Source: JADLCX01 sp964630785 (GTDB taxonomy: Bacteria > Planctomycetota > Phycisphaerae > Phycisphaerales > UBA1924). From it: a stretch of 64,000 bases of DNA. The translations under genes were made by a program, and so were the position numbers. The notes beneath the pieces are model-generated. The model did no database searches and was not told the origin of the DNA. It saw only the letters and a list, made by a program, of their open reading frames with translations. Shown piece by piece: positions 33,426 to 43,000 of this stretch. Numbering within the stretch: position 1 is the stretch's first letter; each line of letters opens with the position of its first letter. Location of the stretch: positions 62,001-126,000 of the forward strand of contig CAZVZG010000001.1 in NCBI GenBank assembly GCA_964630785.1, read 5' to 3'.

Positions 33426-33692
33426 TCAGTGGCTGGGAACCGGCTCGCGGGTCAGGTGGCTGGGCCGATCCCAATAAAACGCGCGCCCGAGGTCCTGCCA
33501 GAACATGCGCCCGTTCTCGTCGAACGTCGTCACGACGGAGTTGTCGATGTCCTCGGGCCGCTGGTACAGCGTGTCGAGGTTGGGGGTCGGGTCGGCCTTC
33601 ACCTGCTCGTAGCGGCTGGTCTCGCAGCCCGCCATCGTGAGCACAAGGGCCAAGGCGGTGAGCGCGGTCGGGGTGGCGGCGCGGAACTTCAT
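33426..33692 (-). CDS. Small lipoprotein
   Basis: An 88-residue protein with a type II signal peptide: basic start, hydrophobic core, then the lipobox LTMAGC with the lipidated cysteine at residue 23. The mature part is short and polar (YQRPEDIDNSVVTTFDENG, FYWDRPSHLTREPVPSH). AAGGAG precedes the ATG by ten bases, a strong start. Function unknown; it is probably anchored in the outer membrane or facing the periplasm. Confidence 0.8.
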   Translation of the reverse strand: MKFRAATPTALTALALVLTMAGCETSRYEQVKADPTPNLDTLYQRPEDIDNSVVTTFDENGRMFWQDLGRAFYWDRPSHLTREPVPSH

Positions 33693-33986
33693 GACTGCGG
33701 ACTCCTTCGAGGAGCGAGGTTGTACCTCGGTTGGTGCGGCGGGTCAAGGCGGGCGAGAGGTAAGATCGCTGGTGTGCGGGAAGTGTTTGGTCGATCTGGC
33801 CGATAGTGGGAGGGCGGGTGGAAGGGCCGTCGCCAGCGTTCCCGTATCTTCCTCTACGCACCTCGGGCGGGCGGGATGGCGGGGCGCGGTCCGGAAAGTT
33901 CATCCAGCAACGTTTCGCATGGGAAGCAGGGGGCAGGGGGTGGGGGGGCCTCGACCGAGCCGGTGCGTTACGACGGGAGTTCACAG

Positions 33987-35132
33987 ATGGATGCATCGCG
34001 GGGCTTGAACGCGGCGAAGACGGGGCGGGCGGTCGCGGACGCCGCGGCGGCGTTGGTGGAGTCGATCCGCACCGACCGGATCACGCGCTTGCGCGTGGCG
34101 TCGCCGGTCGAGGCGTCCGGTCGGGGGGCGAGGGAAGCGGGGGGACGCGGGAAGCAGGCCGCCGGCAAGGGTGGGGGGGAACAAGGGGAAGGCGGTTCGG
34201 CACTCGATCTCGGTGCGGCGTGCGAGGGCAGCTTTCGTGCGGCCAACCTGATCGGCGTGCGCGAGATGGTGGAGAACCTCCGGCGGATCATGTTCCCCGG
34301 CTTCTTCGACCCCGATCCGCTGTGGGACGGCGAACTCGGCGCGCACGTCACGCGCTTGTGCGAGCGCGTAGCCCGGACCCTGCGCGAGGAGGTGCGGGCG
34401 GTGTTGCGGTACGGGCGCGCTCGCCGGGGCGACGGCCTCGCGGACGACGAGGCGTTCATCGACGGGGTGGTGTGCGGGTTTCTCGGATCGCTGCCGCGGG
34501 TGCGTGCGATGCTGGCTCTGGACGTGCAGGCGGCGTTCGACGGCGACCCGGCCGCGGAGCACACCGACGAGGTCGTGCTGTGCTACCCGGGGCTTGACGC
34601 GATCTTCACGCACCGGGTGGCGCACGAGCTGTACGGCCTGGGAGCGCCGGTGCTGCCGCGGGTGGTCAGCGAGCAGGCGCACTCGCGGACGGGGATCGAC
34701 GTGCACCCGGGCGCGAAGATCGGGGAGAGTTTCTTCATCGACCACGGCTCGGCGACGGTGATCGGCGAGACGAGCGTGATCGGACGACAGGTGAAGGTGT
34801 ACCAGGGCGTGACGCTGGGGGCACGAAGCTTCCCCAAGGACGAGCGCGGGCGCGTGATCCGCGGGATCAAGCGTCACCCGACGATCGGCGATCGCGTGAC
34901 GATCTACGCCGGCGCGGTGATCCTGGGCGGCGACACGGTGATCGGCGACGACTGCGTGATCGCGGGCGGCGTGTTCGTGACCTCGAGCGTGCCGCCGGGT
35001 CACGTGGTGCAGCAGACGCGCCCGGAGCTGGTGCTCAAGCCGGCTCCCGGCGCTCGCAACGGAGAAGGCCAGCGCCCGGCGGGCGATACTCGCGCGAGCG
35101 TGGGCTGGCTGGCGGACGGGGCGGGGATTTGA
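33987..35132 (+). CDS. cysE: Serine O-acetyltransferase
   Basis: A 381-residue enzyme that acetylates L-serine as the first step of cysteine synthesis. The all-helical N-terminal domain ends in THRVAHELYGLG. The left-handed beta-helix has SRTGIDVHPGAKIGESFFID, the catalytic HG in DHGSATVIGET, VYQGVTLGA, and a C-terminal GGVFVTSSVPPGHVV. GGGAG lies eight bases before the ATG at 33987, so I reject the longer frame. It is longer than E. coli CysE because of a Gly/Arg-rich insert at about residues 45-70 and a 40-residue tail. It resembles the EpsC-type clade, in which the usual feedback-sensing tail differs. Confidence 0.9.
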   Translation: MDASRGLNAAKTGRAVADAAAALVESIRTDRITRLRVASPVEASGRGAREAGGRGKQAAGKGGGEQGEGGSALDLGAACEGSFRAANLIGVREMVENLRRIMFPGFFDPDPLWDGELGAHVTRLCERVARTLREEVRAVLRYGRARRGDGLADDEAFIDGVVCGFLGSLPRVRAMLALDVQAAFDGDPAAEHTDEVVLCYPGLDAIFTHRVAHELYGLGAPVLPRVVSEQAHSRTGIDVHPGAKIGESFFIDHGSATVIGETSVIGRQVKVYQGVTLGARSFPKDERGRVIRGIKRHPTIGDRVTIYAGAVILGGDTVIGDDCVIAGGVFVTSSVPPGHVVQQTRPELVLKPAPGARNGEGQRPAGDTRASVGWLADGAGI

Positions 35133-35273
35133 ACAGGGAAGGGCCTTGGGATTGGGGACTTGGGACTGGGAGGGGGCAGGGTGTGGGGGGCCAAAAGACT
35201 GCGGGGCCGGCCCGATACGCAGGACCGGCCCCGTCAGTGGGCAGAGGCGGTAGGGGGAGGATGTTTCGCGCGT

Positions 35274-36299
35274 TCAGCGCGATTGCAGCTCGTGCTTCCA
35301 CGCGGTGAACTGGTCGTGCGACGACTTCACGATGGGGAACTGCCGGGAAAGGACGGTGCGGGTCTCGTTGGTGAGGTCGTCGGAGGCCAGGGCCACGCGA
35401 TAGGCGGCGACGGAGTGACCCTCGGCGCTCTCGATGTTCTCGATGATGACGCGATCGCCGCCGCCGAGGGCGGAGCGAACGGTCGCCCACGCGCGGGCGA
35501 GAGCGCCGCGGATCTCGGTGGACGACGTGGGCAGGACGCCTCCGGCCGCGATGACCTCGCGGAGTTCGATCGCTAGATTGACCCGCTGGGCGGCGTAGTG
35601 GCGGCAGGCGCCGGCGAGCCTGGGGTCTTCGAGGCGCTCGGCGGCGACGCCGAAGCCCTCGATGCTGTCGTTGAGCATGCGCAGCACGTCGTTGACGCGG
35701 TCGGCGGCGATGTGCTGGGCTTCGGTGGCGGTCTGGCTGGTGTTGCGGACGACGCGCTCCCAGGCATCCCTGGAGGCTTCTCGCACGTCGGCCCAGGGGC
35801 GTGCTCCGGGCGTGCCCTCGTAAGCCTCGCGCAGACGGGGCTCCTCGGCCTCGAAAGCCGCCTTCGATGGCGCGGCCATGAACGCCATCACGGTCGCGCG
35901 GTACACGGGCTCGTAGTCCTCGAACGCCTCATTCGCGACGGCATAGGGGCGCGTGCGGTAGGCGACGCGCCAGTAGTCGAGTTCGCGCGTGGGGTGGATC
36001 GATTCGGCGACGCTCTTGCCGATGAGCCCCCCCGCGATGCCCCCGGCCGCGGCCCCGATCACCACGCCGATGGGCCCGGCGAACGCGCCCGCAGCGGTCC
36101 CGGCGGCGACACCGACGGCCGCGCCGGCCGCCACGCCGGCGGGGTGGGCCCCGGGAGAGCGGGTGACCGGGTCGGCGTTTGCGGCCTCGTCGGCGACGTC
36201 GCGCCTGATCTCACGGATGTCGCGGTCGTTGACCATGCGGAGCTTCGGCGCGGGCTGCGCGGACGGGCGTGAACGTTCGGGCTTTGGGGATGCGCTCAT
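35274..36299 (-). CDS. Glycine-zipper / DUF2383 four-helix protein
   Basis: A 341-residue protein. A basic, Pro-rich start is followed by a glycine-zipper segment (AGAAVGVAAGTAAGAFAGPIG and beyond, residues about 55-100) that could insert in a membrane. The C-terminal 140 residues have the four-helix DUF2383 pattern (LNDSIEGFGVAAERLEDPRL, then CRHYAAQRVNLAIELREVI), as in PA2169-family proteins linked to stress or stationary phase. An ATG at 36299 was used. It lies 82 bases downstream of the DUF1328 gene on the same strand, which is also stress-type. Confidence 0.75.
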   Translation of the reverse strand: MSASPKPERSRPSAQPAPKLRMVNDRDIREIRRDVADEAANADPVTRSPGAHPAGVAAGAAVGVAAGTAAGAFAGPIGVVIGAAAGGIAGGLIGKSVAESIHPTRELDYWRVAYRTRPYAVANEAFEDYEPVYRATVMAFMAAPSKAAFEAEEPRLREAYEGTPGARPWADVREASRDAWERVVRNTSQTATEAQHIAADRVNDVLRMLNDSIEGFGVAAERLEDPRLAGACRHYAAQRVNLAIELREVIAAGGVLPTSSTEIRGALARAWATVRSALGGGDRVIIENIESAEGHSVAAYRVALASDDLTNETRTVLSRQFPIVKSSHDQFTAWKHELQSR

Positions 36300-36381
36300 G
36301 GTGTGGTCGTGCCTTGTGCGGGAGTGAGTGCCGAAGCAAGAGCCGGTGCGCCGACGTGGGCGCTCCGGGAGGCCGGTGTGC

Positions 36382-36564
36382 CTAGGCGCGGGGCGTAGGC
36401 GAGCCGTGGCGGAACAGGCTGACCACCAGCGAGATGAGGAAGAGCACAACGAAGACAAAGAACAGGACCTGCGCGACCGAGGCCGCGCCCGAGGCGATGC
36501 CGCCGAAGCCGAACACGGCGGCGACGAGAGCGATGACGAAGAAGGCGGCGACCCAGAACAGCAT
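36382..36564 (-). CDS. DUF1328 small membrane protein
   Basis: A 60-residue protein made of two hydrophobic helices (LFWVAAFFVIALVAAVFGFG and AQVLFFVFVVLFLISLVVSL) with the family's FGFGGIASGAA between them. AAGGAG precedes the ATG by nine bases. Members of this family are often induced by osmotic or envelope stress; no mechanism is known to me. Confidence 0.85.
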   Translation of the reverse strand: MLFWVAAFFVIALVAAVFGFGGIASGAASVAQVLFFVFVVLFLISLVVSLFRHGSPTPRA

Positions 36565-36800
36565 GAGTGGCGCTCCTTGCGACGGATGCGTGCTCGTCGC
36601 TTGGTGTCGCGGCGGCCGCGGCGTCGGCGAGAGCGGGAAACCACGGCGTACGTTCGTGCATCGGATCGGCGGCATGGTCGCGGTGTCCATTGATGCACCC
36701 GTGGCGGTTGGTCGGGGCTCACCGACCGGCACGGTGACGTGCGTCGGTCGAGGCACCCATAGGATTGCGGGCGGTGCTTTGGCCGCGCTGAACTCCCGAT

Positions 36801-36842
36801 AAATCGGATTTCATTCTGCGTTCACGAACAAATCGGGATTTC
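36801..36842 (+). promoter_or_regulatory. Direct repeat AAATCGG-ATTTC upstream of the response regulator
   Basis: Two copies, AAATCGGATTTC at 36801 and AAATCGGGATTTC at 36830, start 29 bases apart and end 44 bases before the response-regulator ATG. OmpR-type regulators bind direct repeats, so this could be an autoregulatory site. The rest of the 36565-36886 gap shows nothing else. Confidence 0.4.
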
Positions 36843-36886
36843 GCGAGATAAAATGGATACCGCGGGGAACATTGGGAGCGGTACGC

Positions 36887-37561
36887 ATGAAAGTGCTGGT
36901 GATCGAGGACAACCCGAAGATGGCCGCGGCGGTGGCCAAGGGGCTTCGCGACCACGGGTTCGCGGCGGACGTGGTGCACGCGGGCTTTGAGGGCGAGGAG
37001 GTGTGCGCCCGCGGCGCGTACGACGCGGTGGTGCTGGACCTGATGTTGCCGGATCGGGACGGGGTAGAGGTGTGCCGGAACCTCCGCCGCCGGAGCGTGA
37101 AGACGCCGATCCTGATGCTCACGGCGCTCTCGAGCACCGAGGACAAAGTCTCTGGGCTGGACGCGGGCGCGGACGACTACCTGGTCAAGCCGTTCGAGTT
37201 TGAGGAACTGCTGGCGCGTCTGCGGGCGCTGCTGCGCCGGGGCGAGGCGAGCGAGGGGCGGACGCTGCGCTGCGATGACATGGAGCTGGACCTGTACACG
37301 CGCACGGCGACGCGGGGCGACCGGAAGTTCGAGCTCTCGAACAAGGAGTTCGCGCTGCTGGAATACCTGATGCGGAACCCCAACCGCGTGCTGAGCCGGA
37401 CGCAGATCGGCGAGAAGGTGTGGGACATGAACTTCGAGCCCTCGAGCAACGTGATCGACGTGTACATCTCGGCGCTGCGGAAGAAGATCGACCACGGCGA
37501 GCAGCGCGGGCTGATCCACACGATCAAGAACGCGGGGTACCGGTTCGGGCCGATGGATTGA
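36887..37561 (+). CDS. OmpR-family response regulator
   Basis: A 224-residue regulator. The receiver domain has IEDN at residues 6-9, the phospho-acceptor Asp51 in VVLDLMLPDRDG, the switch Thr in MLTALSS, and Lys in LVKPF. The C-terminal winged-helix DNA-binding domain has LSNKEFALLEYLM and VDVYISALRKKID-type sequence. GGGAG lies nine bases before the ATG. It is followed after 84 bases by a membrane histidine kinase on the same strand, its probable partner. Sequence resembles CusR/QseB-like regulators, but the signal is not known. Confidence 0.93.
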   Translation: MKVLVIEDNPKMAAAVAKGLRDHGFAADVVHAGFEGEEVCARGAYDAVVLDLMLPDRDGVEVCRNLRRRSVKTPILMLTALSSTEDKVSGLDAGADDYLVKPFEFEELLARLRALLRRGEASEGRTLRCDDMELDLYTRTATRGDRKFELSNKEFALLEYLMRNPNRVLSRTQIGEKVWDMNFEPSSNVIDVYISALRKKIDHGEQRGLIHTIKNAGYRFGPMD

Positions 37562-37645
37562 GCGGGGGGACAGTGGCCGGTGGGGTGGGGGGGACGCGCG
37601 GGCGGACGGTCGCGGCGGACTGACGGGGGAGGGAAATGGAGCCGT

Positions 37646-39250
37646 GTGTCGCGCAGACGGTTCATAGACGGCCTCTCGCTGCGTACACGCCTCACGGCGT
37701 GGGTGGTGGGTTTCGCGACGCTCATCAACGTGTGCATCGGGGTGGTGTTCTACCTCTACCAGTCGCGCGCGATCGACTTGTTTTTCGACGAGAACCTGGA
37801 GCGGTGCACCGACGGCATGATGTCGAGCGTAAAAGCGGGCACTCCCGGCATCGACTCGGCTCAACTGGATGCGCTCGGGGTCAGGCGGTCGGAGTACGCG
37901 ATGTTCTCCGGGTTTGTCCTGTGCGTCTTCGACGCCCGGGGGAACGCGGTGGTCACCACACGCGATCGCCCGTCCCGGCACCCGGCCGATCCGGAGACGA
38001 TCGCTCGCGTGGCGGCGGACCTCGGGATCGTCATCAAGCGCGCGCCGGCGGACCTGGTGAAAAAGTTCGACCCGACGGTGAAGTGGGCGCGGGTGATCTA
38101 CCGCGGGTTCCGGGGCACGGATGGGAAAGAGTACGTGCTGGTGGCGGCCACGGCGGACTCGTTCGCCGACCACATGCTCGGGCTGCTCAAACTCGTGCTG
38201 CTGGTGGCGCTGCCGGCGGGGGTGGTGGTGAGCGGCGTGTCGGGGTGGTTTGTCGCGGGGCTGGCGGTGCGTCCGCTTGAGGAGGTTCGCCAGACGGCGG
38301 CGGGTCTGTCGCCCGAGTCGATCGATCGGCGGCTGAGCGTGCGGACCAGTTCGCCGGAAACATCCTTGCTGGAGGACGAACTCAACCAGGCGCGGGAGCG
38401 CATCGCGAGGGCGTTCGCGGCCCAGGAGCGGTTCATGTCCAACGTCTCGCACGAGCTCAAGACGCCGATCGCGGTCGTCATGGCCGAGGCGCAGACGCTC
38501 GACCTGCGCCACGCCGACGCGGAGACGGTCGCGTTCGTCCGCAGCGCTCGCGAGGAGATGCGCCGGCTTGGAACGATGATCGACAGTTTCCTGCTGCTCA
38601 CGCGCGTGCGCGAGGGCCGGGCCCTGCACCAGAGCCGCCCGTGCCCGGTGAACGACCTGGTCATGGAATCGGTCGGCCACTGCCTGGCGATAGCGACCCG
38701 GTACGGCGTGCGCCTGGACCCGAGGTTGTGCGAAAACACGGACGCCTGCGTGCGCGGCGACCCGTCGCTGCTGCGGACGATGCTCGACAACCTGGTCCGG
38801 AACGCGGTCCGGTTCTCGCCGCAGGGGTCGGCGATCCACGTCTGTGCCGACGTCGAGGACGGGGGTGCGGGGGGTGGGGGGGATGGGGGGGGTGGGGGGG
38901 GTGGGGGGGCGGTGGTCTTTCGAGTTCGCGACCACGGGCCGGGGATACCGGAGGCGATCATCGGCCGGATCTTTGACCGCTTCGTGCAGGGGCCGGAGGA
39001 GCTCCGGAGGGGGCGCGGGCACGGGCTGGGCCTGGAGATCGCCCAGGGCATCGCGGAGCTACACGGCGGTGAGATCACCGTGCGCAACTGCGCGGCCGCG
39101 TCGGGCGAGGACCACCACGGGAAGGTGGACGGGTGCGAGTTCACGGTCCGCCTGCCGCGCTCGGACGCGACGACCGATCACGGCTCGGATGGGCAGAGGG
39201 AAGAGGCTCTCGACCACCATTCGGACCAGAGCGCACAACGGATGAGTTGA
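37646..39250 (+). CDS. Membrane sensor histidine kinase
   Basis: A 534-residue kinase. A membrane helix at about 15-38 and another at about 185-210 flank a periplasmic sensor region. A HAMP linker (VRPLEEVRQTAAGLSPESI) leads to the acceptor histidine in FMSNVSHELKTPIAVV. The ATPase domain has DNLVRNAVRFS, RDHGPGIPEAI, IFDRFVQG and GHGLGLEIAQGIAELHGG. A run of glycines (encoded by G-tracts at about 38865-38912) interrupts the ATPase domain just before the G1 box. I chose the GTG at 37646, which has GGAG upstream. It pairs with the adjacent response regulator. Confidence 0.9.
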   Translation: MSRRRFIDGLSLRTRLTAWVVGFATLINVCIGVVFYLYQSRAIDLFFDENLERCTDGMMSSVKAGTPGIDSAQLDALGVRRSEYAMFSGFVLCVFDARGNAVVTTRDRPSRHPADPETIARVAADLGIVIKRAPADLVKKFDPTVKWARVIYRGFRGTDGKEYVLVAATADSFADHMLGLLKLVLLVALPAGVVVSGVSGWFVAGLAVRPLEEVRQTAAGLSPESIDRRLSVRTSSPETSLLEDELNQARERIARAFAAQERFMSNVSHELKTPIAVVMAEAQTLDLRHADAETVAFVRSAREEMRRLGTMIDSFLLLTRVREGRALHQSRPCPVNDLVMESVGHCLAIATRYGVRLDPRLCENTDACVRGDPSLLRTMLDNLVRNAVRFSPQGSAIHVCADVEDGGAGGGGDGGGGGGGGAVVFRVRDHGPGIPEAIIGRIFDRFVQGPEELRRGRGHGLGLEIAQGIAELHGGEITVRNCAAASGEDHHGKVDGCEFTVRLPRSDATTDHGSDGQREEALDHHSDQSAQRMS

Positions 39251-39300
39251 TTTTCATCCGCGATTCATCCTCCGTTCGGTCCGCGAAGCGCTAATTCCGT

Positions 39301-39573
39301 ATGACCGGCAAGGGGGCCGCCTTTGAGCCTGTGATGCGAACGAGGGCATTGATGGTGCTGTGGTTGTTGAGTTTGGCAACCGCCATCGGAACAGGGTGGT
39401 TGACGTTCGCCGGTCCGTCGATTGGGCCGGCGGTGGACGCGGTGTTTCTGCTCTCGGTGGCGGGTTTCGTCACGGCCAGCCTCTGGGTGCTCGCGCGGGT
39501 GTTGCCGGCGCGGAACGCCGGGAACACCCCGAGTGGCGACGACGCGGCCGAGGGCGATGAGTCTCCGGACTGA
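39301..39573 (+). CDS. Small two-helix membrane protein
   Basis: A 90-residue protein with two hydrophobic segments (LMVLWLLSLATAIGTGWLTF and VDAVFLLSVAGFVTASLWVL) and an acidic C-terminus. It begins 51 bases after the histidine kinase stop and may be cotranscribed. Met12 is an alternative start. No family recognised. Confidence 0.5.
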   Translation: MTGKGAAFEPVMRTRALMVLWLLSLATAIGTGWLTFAGPSIGPAVDAVFLLSVAGFVTASLWVLARVLPARNAGNTPSGDDAAEGDESPD

Positions 39574-39651
39574 CACCAGTCGAGAGTCGCGCGGGCAACC
39601 GCGGTTATTCCGCGAAAGTTGAAGCGGGCGTGGACCGATAGTCTCCAAACC

Positions 39652-39873
39652 ATGAACGACCTCGCGTCTCAGTTCATCCCTGTCAACCAGGCCGACCTCC
39701 AGACGCGCGTGGACTACGCCGTGGCGCGCAAGATGCTCGACACCCAGCGGAACTCGGGCGACGCGGCGGTCGAGATGATCCGCGCGGCCGGACGCGTGCA
39801 GGCCGGCGGGCCCAGCGGTCCGGGGACCAGCGGCGTGCCGGGGCTGGGCGAATGTGTGGATTGCCAGGGTTAG
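39652..39873 (+). CDS. YjfB-like small protein
   Basis: A 73-residue protein. The stretch NQADLQTRVDYAVARKMLDT then QRNSGDAAVEMI resembles the YjfB family ('putative motility protein'), in which a short 'sqa.lq..v...vlkk.ld...q.g' helix pair is conserved. The tail is Gly/Pro-rich with two cysteines (GECVDCQG). The assignment is tentative and there are no flagellar genes in the window. Confidence 0.5.
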   Translation: MNDLASQFIPVNQADLQTRVDYAVARKMLDTQRNSGDAAVEMIRAAGRVQAGGPSGPGTSGVPGLGECVDCQG

Positions 39874-40040
39874 GCGGCGAACCGCGTCGATGGCACACCG
39901 CCTGCGGGCCAACGCGCCAACCCCAAGGCGCTCGCGGCATCGGCCCTTGATCACCAGACAAAAGCCAAAATCCAGGCCGCGCCTGCAAGGTCGGGCTGCG
40001 CTGTACGCACTCTGATGGGCCCAAGGTCCGGAGGTGCTCG

Positions 40041-43000
40041 ATGCAGCGTGGAAACCGCGGCGTGCTTGCCTGGTGCTGTCGTCTGCTGTGCGCGGTGGTG
40101 ACGATTGTCGGCGCGGGGGAAGCCCGTGCGCAGACCACGGGCGCGTGCTGCCTTCCCGGCGGCGGGTGCATCGTCGGAGACGGATGCACGTGCGCCTCGC
40201 AGAACGGCGAGTTCGTCGGTTTCGGCGTGACGTGCGCCAACGCGAACTGTGGTTCGGTCGTTTTCGGCGCGTGCTGCGACTCGGGCTTCTGCTACACGGC
40301 CTCGCAGAACTCGTGCTTGCAGACCGGCGGCACGTTCCTGCCCAACCTCACCTGCCCCCAGGCGGCGTGCGGGACCAACTTCACGCTCACACCTTGCTGC
40401 TGCAACGGCAACTGCGTGATGGCGGTGGTGCGCCTGTGCGCGCTCAGCGGCGGGATGCCCGTCGCGGGGACGACCTGCGCGCCGACCTCGTGCGGCGTGA
40501 CGACGGGCGTTTGCTGCGACCCGGTAACGGGCAACTGCCAGGCGATCGTGCCGTGCCCGGCCGGCTGGACCCAGGTGGCCTCCACGACGTGCTCGCCCAA
40601 CCCGTGTCCGTCGCCCTGCCAGGCGGGCGCGTGCTGTCAGCCCAACGGCATCTGCACGCAGGAGGACTCGTGCACGTGCGCGCAACTCGGCGGCGATCCG
40701 CAGGGCCCGGGCACGGTCTGCAGCCCGACGATCTGCAACTCGGCGATCGTGTTCGGCGCGTGCTGCCTGCCCGGCGGATGCAACTCGACCACCGCGACGT
40801 TCTGCAACACCGTCGGCGGCTTCTTCCTGGCGCAGACCCCGTGCAATCCCAACCCGGTGTGCAACCCGGCCACGCAGGCGTGCTGCTGCTGCGGCCGGTG
40901 TTTCATCTCCGAACCGAACTTCTGCTCGCACAGCGGCGGCGCCGTGCAGCCTGCCGGCACGACCTGCACGCCGACGAACCCGTGCGGCGGCCCGTCGTCG
41001 GTGTGCTGTGATCCGGCCACGGGCAACTGCCAGCCGCTCACGGGCCCGGCGTGTCCGACCGGATGGACGCCGGTTGCCTCGTCGACGTGCACACCGAACC
41101 CCTGCCCGCCAGCGACCCAGCCGTGCGGGTTCGGCGCGTGCTGTTTCAACCAGGTGAACTGCATCGTCACCTACGCGTGTGAGTGTGTGCCCAAGGGCGG
41201 CGCGTTCTTCGGCGTGGGCAGCACGTGCGTGGGCGTGAACTGCGCGCTGGAGGTCTTCGGCGCCTGCTGCATCAACGGCCAGTCGTGCCTGCAGACGACG
41301 CAGAACCAGTGCAACATCTTCGGCGGCCAGTTCTTCCCGGGTGGCCAGTGCGGCCAACTGCCCGTGCAGTGCGGCAACAGCGCGCTGCAGGCCTGCTGTT
41401 GCTGCGACAAGTGCGTGTTCGAGGATCCGGTGGTCTGCACCTACGCCGGCGGCACCGTCTTGCCGGTGGGGCAGACGTGCTCGCCGTTCCCCTGCCCGCC
41501 GGTGCCGACCGGTGCGTGCTGCAACATCTTCACGCTGCAGTGTCAGACCAATGTCTACGCGCTGGCGTGCCAGCCGCCCAGCGTGTTCTTCCCGAACGGC
41601 GTGTGCAACCCCAACCCGTGCCAGCCGCCCAACCCGTGCCAGCCCGGCGCGTGCTGCGACATGCAGGGCAACTGCATCCAGACCGATTCGTGCAACTGCC
41701 TGCTCAACGGCGGTGATTTCCAGGGCGTCGGCTCGACCTGCTCGGCGCCGATGTGCACGCCCACGTCGCAGACGACGGGCGCGTGCTGCTCGGTCAACGG
41801 CGGCTGCTTCCAGACCACGCAGGCCCACTGCACGGCCGCGGGCGGGGTGCAGTTCCAACTCGGCACGCCGTGCGGCGCGCCCGGCGTGTGCCCGTTGACG
41901 ACGGCGGCGTGCTGCTGCTGCAACGTGTGCTACCTCACCGATCCGGTGTTCTGCACCTACGCGGGCGGCGTCCCGACGCCCGGGGTGGTATGCGTGCCGG
42001 GCGGGCCGTGCATCGGCGGCTCCACGGGCGCGTGCTGCGATGCGCAGGGCAACTGCACGCAGACGACGCAGGCCAACTGCCCCGTGCCGCCGAACGTGTC
42101 GTGGACGCCCAACGTCGCCTGCACGCCGAATCCGTGCCCGCCGCCGTGCACGCCGCAGTCCTCGGGCGCGTGCTGCGACCCTAGCGGTGTGTGCGTGCAG
42201 ACCGACCGGTGCTCGTGCATTTTCGGCGGGGGCGACTTCCTGGGTGCGGGCACGGTCTGCGGCGTGTTGCCCTGCCCCGGTTCGACTCCGGGCGCGTGCT
42301 GCCTCAACAACTTCACGTCGTGCCTACAGATCTCGAGCCTTGAGTGCGCGGCCCTCGGCGGCACGCACCTGGCGTTCGCGGTGTGCAACATCGCCGCGAC
42401 GTGCCCGTCGAGCATCGACGCGTGCTGCTGCTGCGGGCAGTGCTACTTCGTGGACTCCAACACCTGCGCCCTGCTGGGCGGGACGTCTCTGCCGGTGGGC
42501 TCGACGTGCCAACCCAACCCCTGCGGCGGGCCGATCGTGGGCGCGTGCTGCGATCAGAACGGCGTGTGTACGCAGACGACGCAGGCTGCGTGCCCGGTGC
42601 CGCCCAACATCTCGTGGATCCCCAACGCGGCGTGCAACCCGAGCCCGTGCGTGCCGTGCGCGCTGGGCGCGTGCTGCCTGCCCGGCGGGATGCCGTGCGT
42701 GATGACCGACCAGTGCAACTGCGTGCTCAGCGGCGGGAGCTTCGCCGGCTCGGGCGTGGCGTGCGCGAATGTCAACTGCCCGAGCATCGTCTTCGGTGGT
42801 TGCTGCGTGCCGTCGAGCGGCGCGTGCGTGGACGTGGATGCCGCGACCTGCGCTCAGCTCAACGGGCAGTTCTCGCCGGGCGCGCCGTGCAGCGTCAACC
42901 TCTGCATCCAGGCGAGCCAGGCCTGCTGCTGCTGCAACCACTGCTACCCGACCGACCCCGCGCTGTGCCTGCTGCTGGGCGGCACGCCGCAACCGGGCAT

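Noticed and set aside
33806..33986. Longer cysE start and an overlapping frame of similar length
   Set aside because: The extension is low-complexity, whereas the ATG at 33987 has a clear GGGAG site at good spacing.
36719..39022. Long open frame antisense to the response regulator and histidine kinase
   Set aside because: It is a shadow of two well-supported genes, with Arg/His/Pro-rich composition typical of antisense reading.
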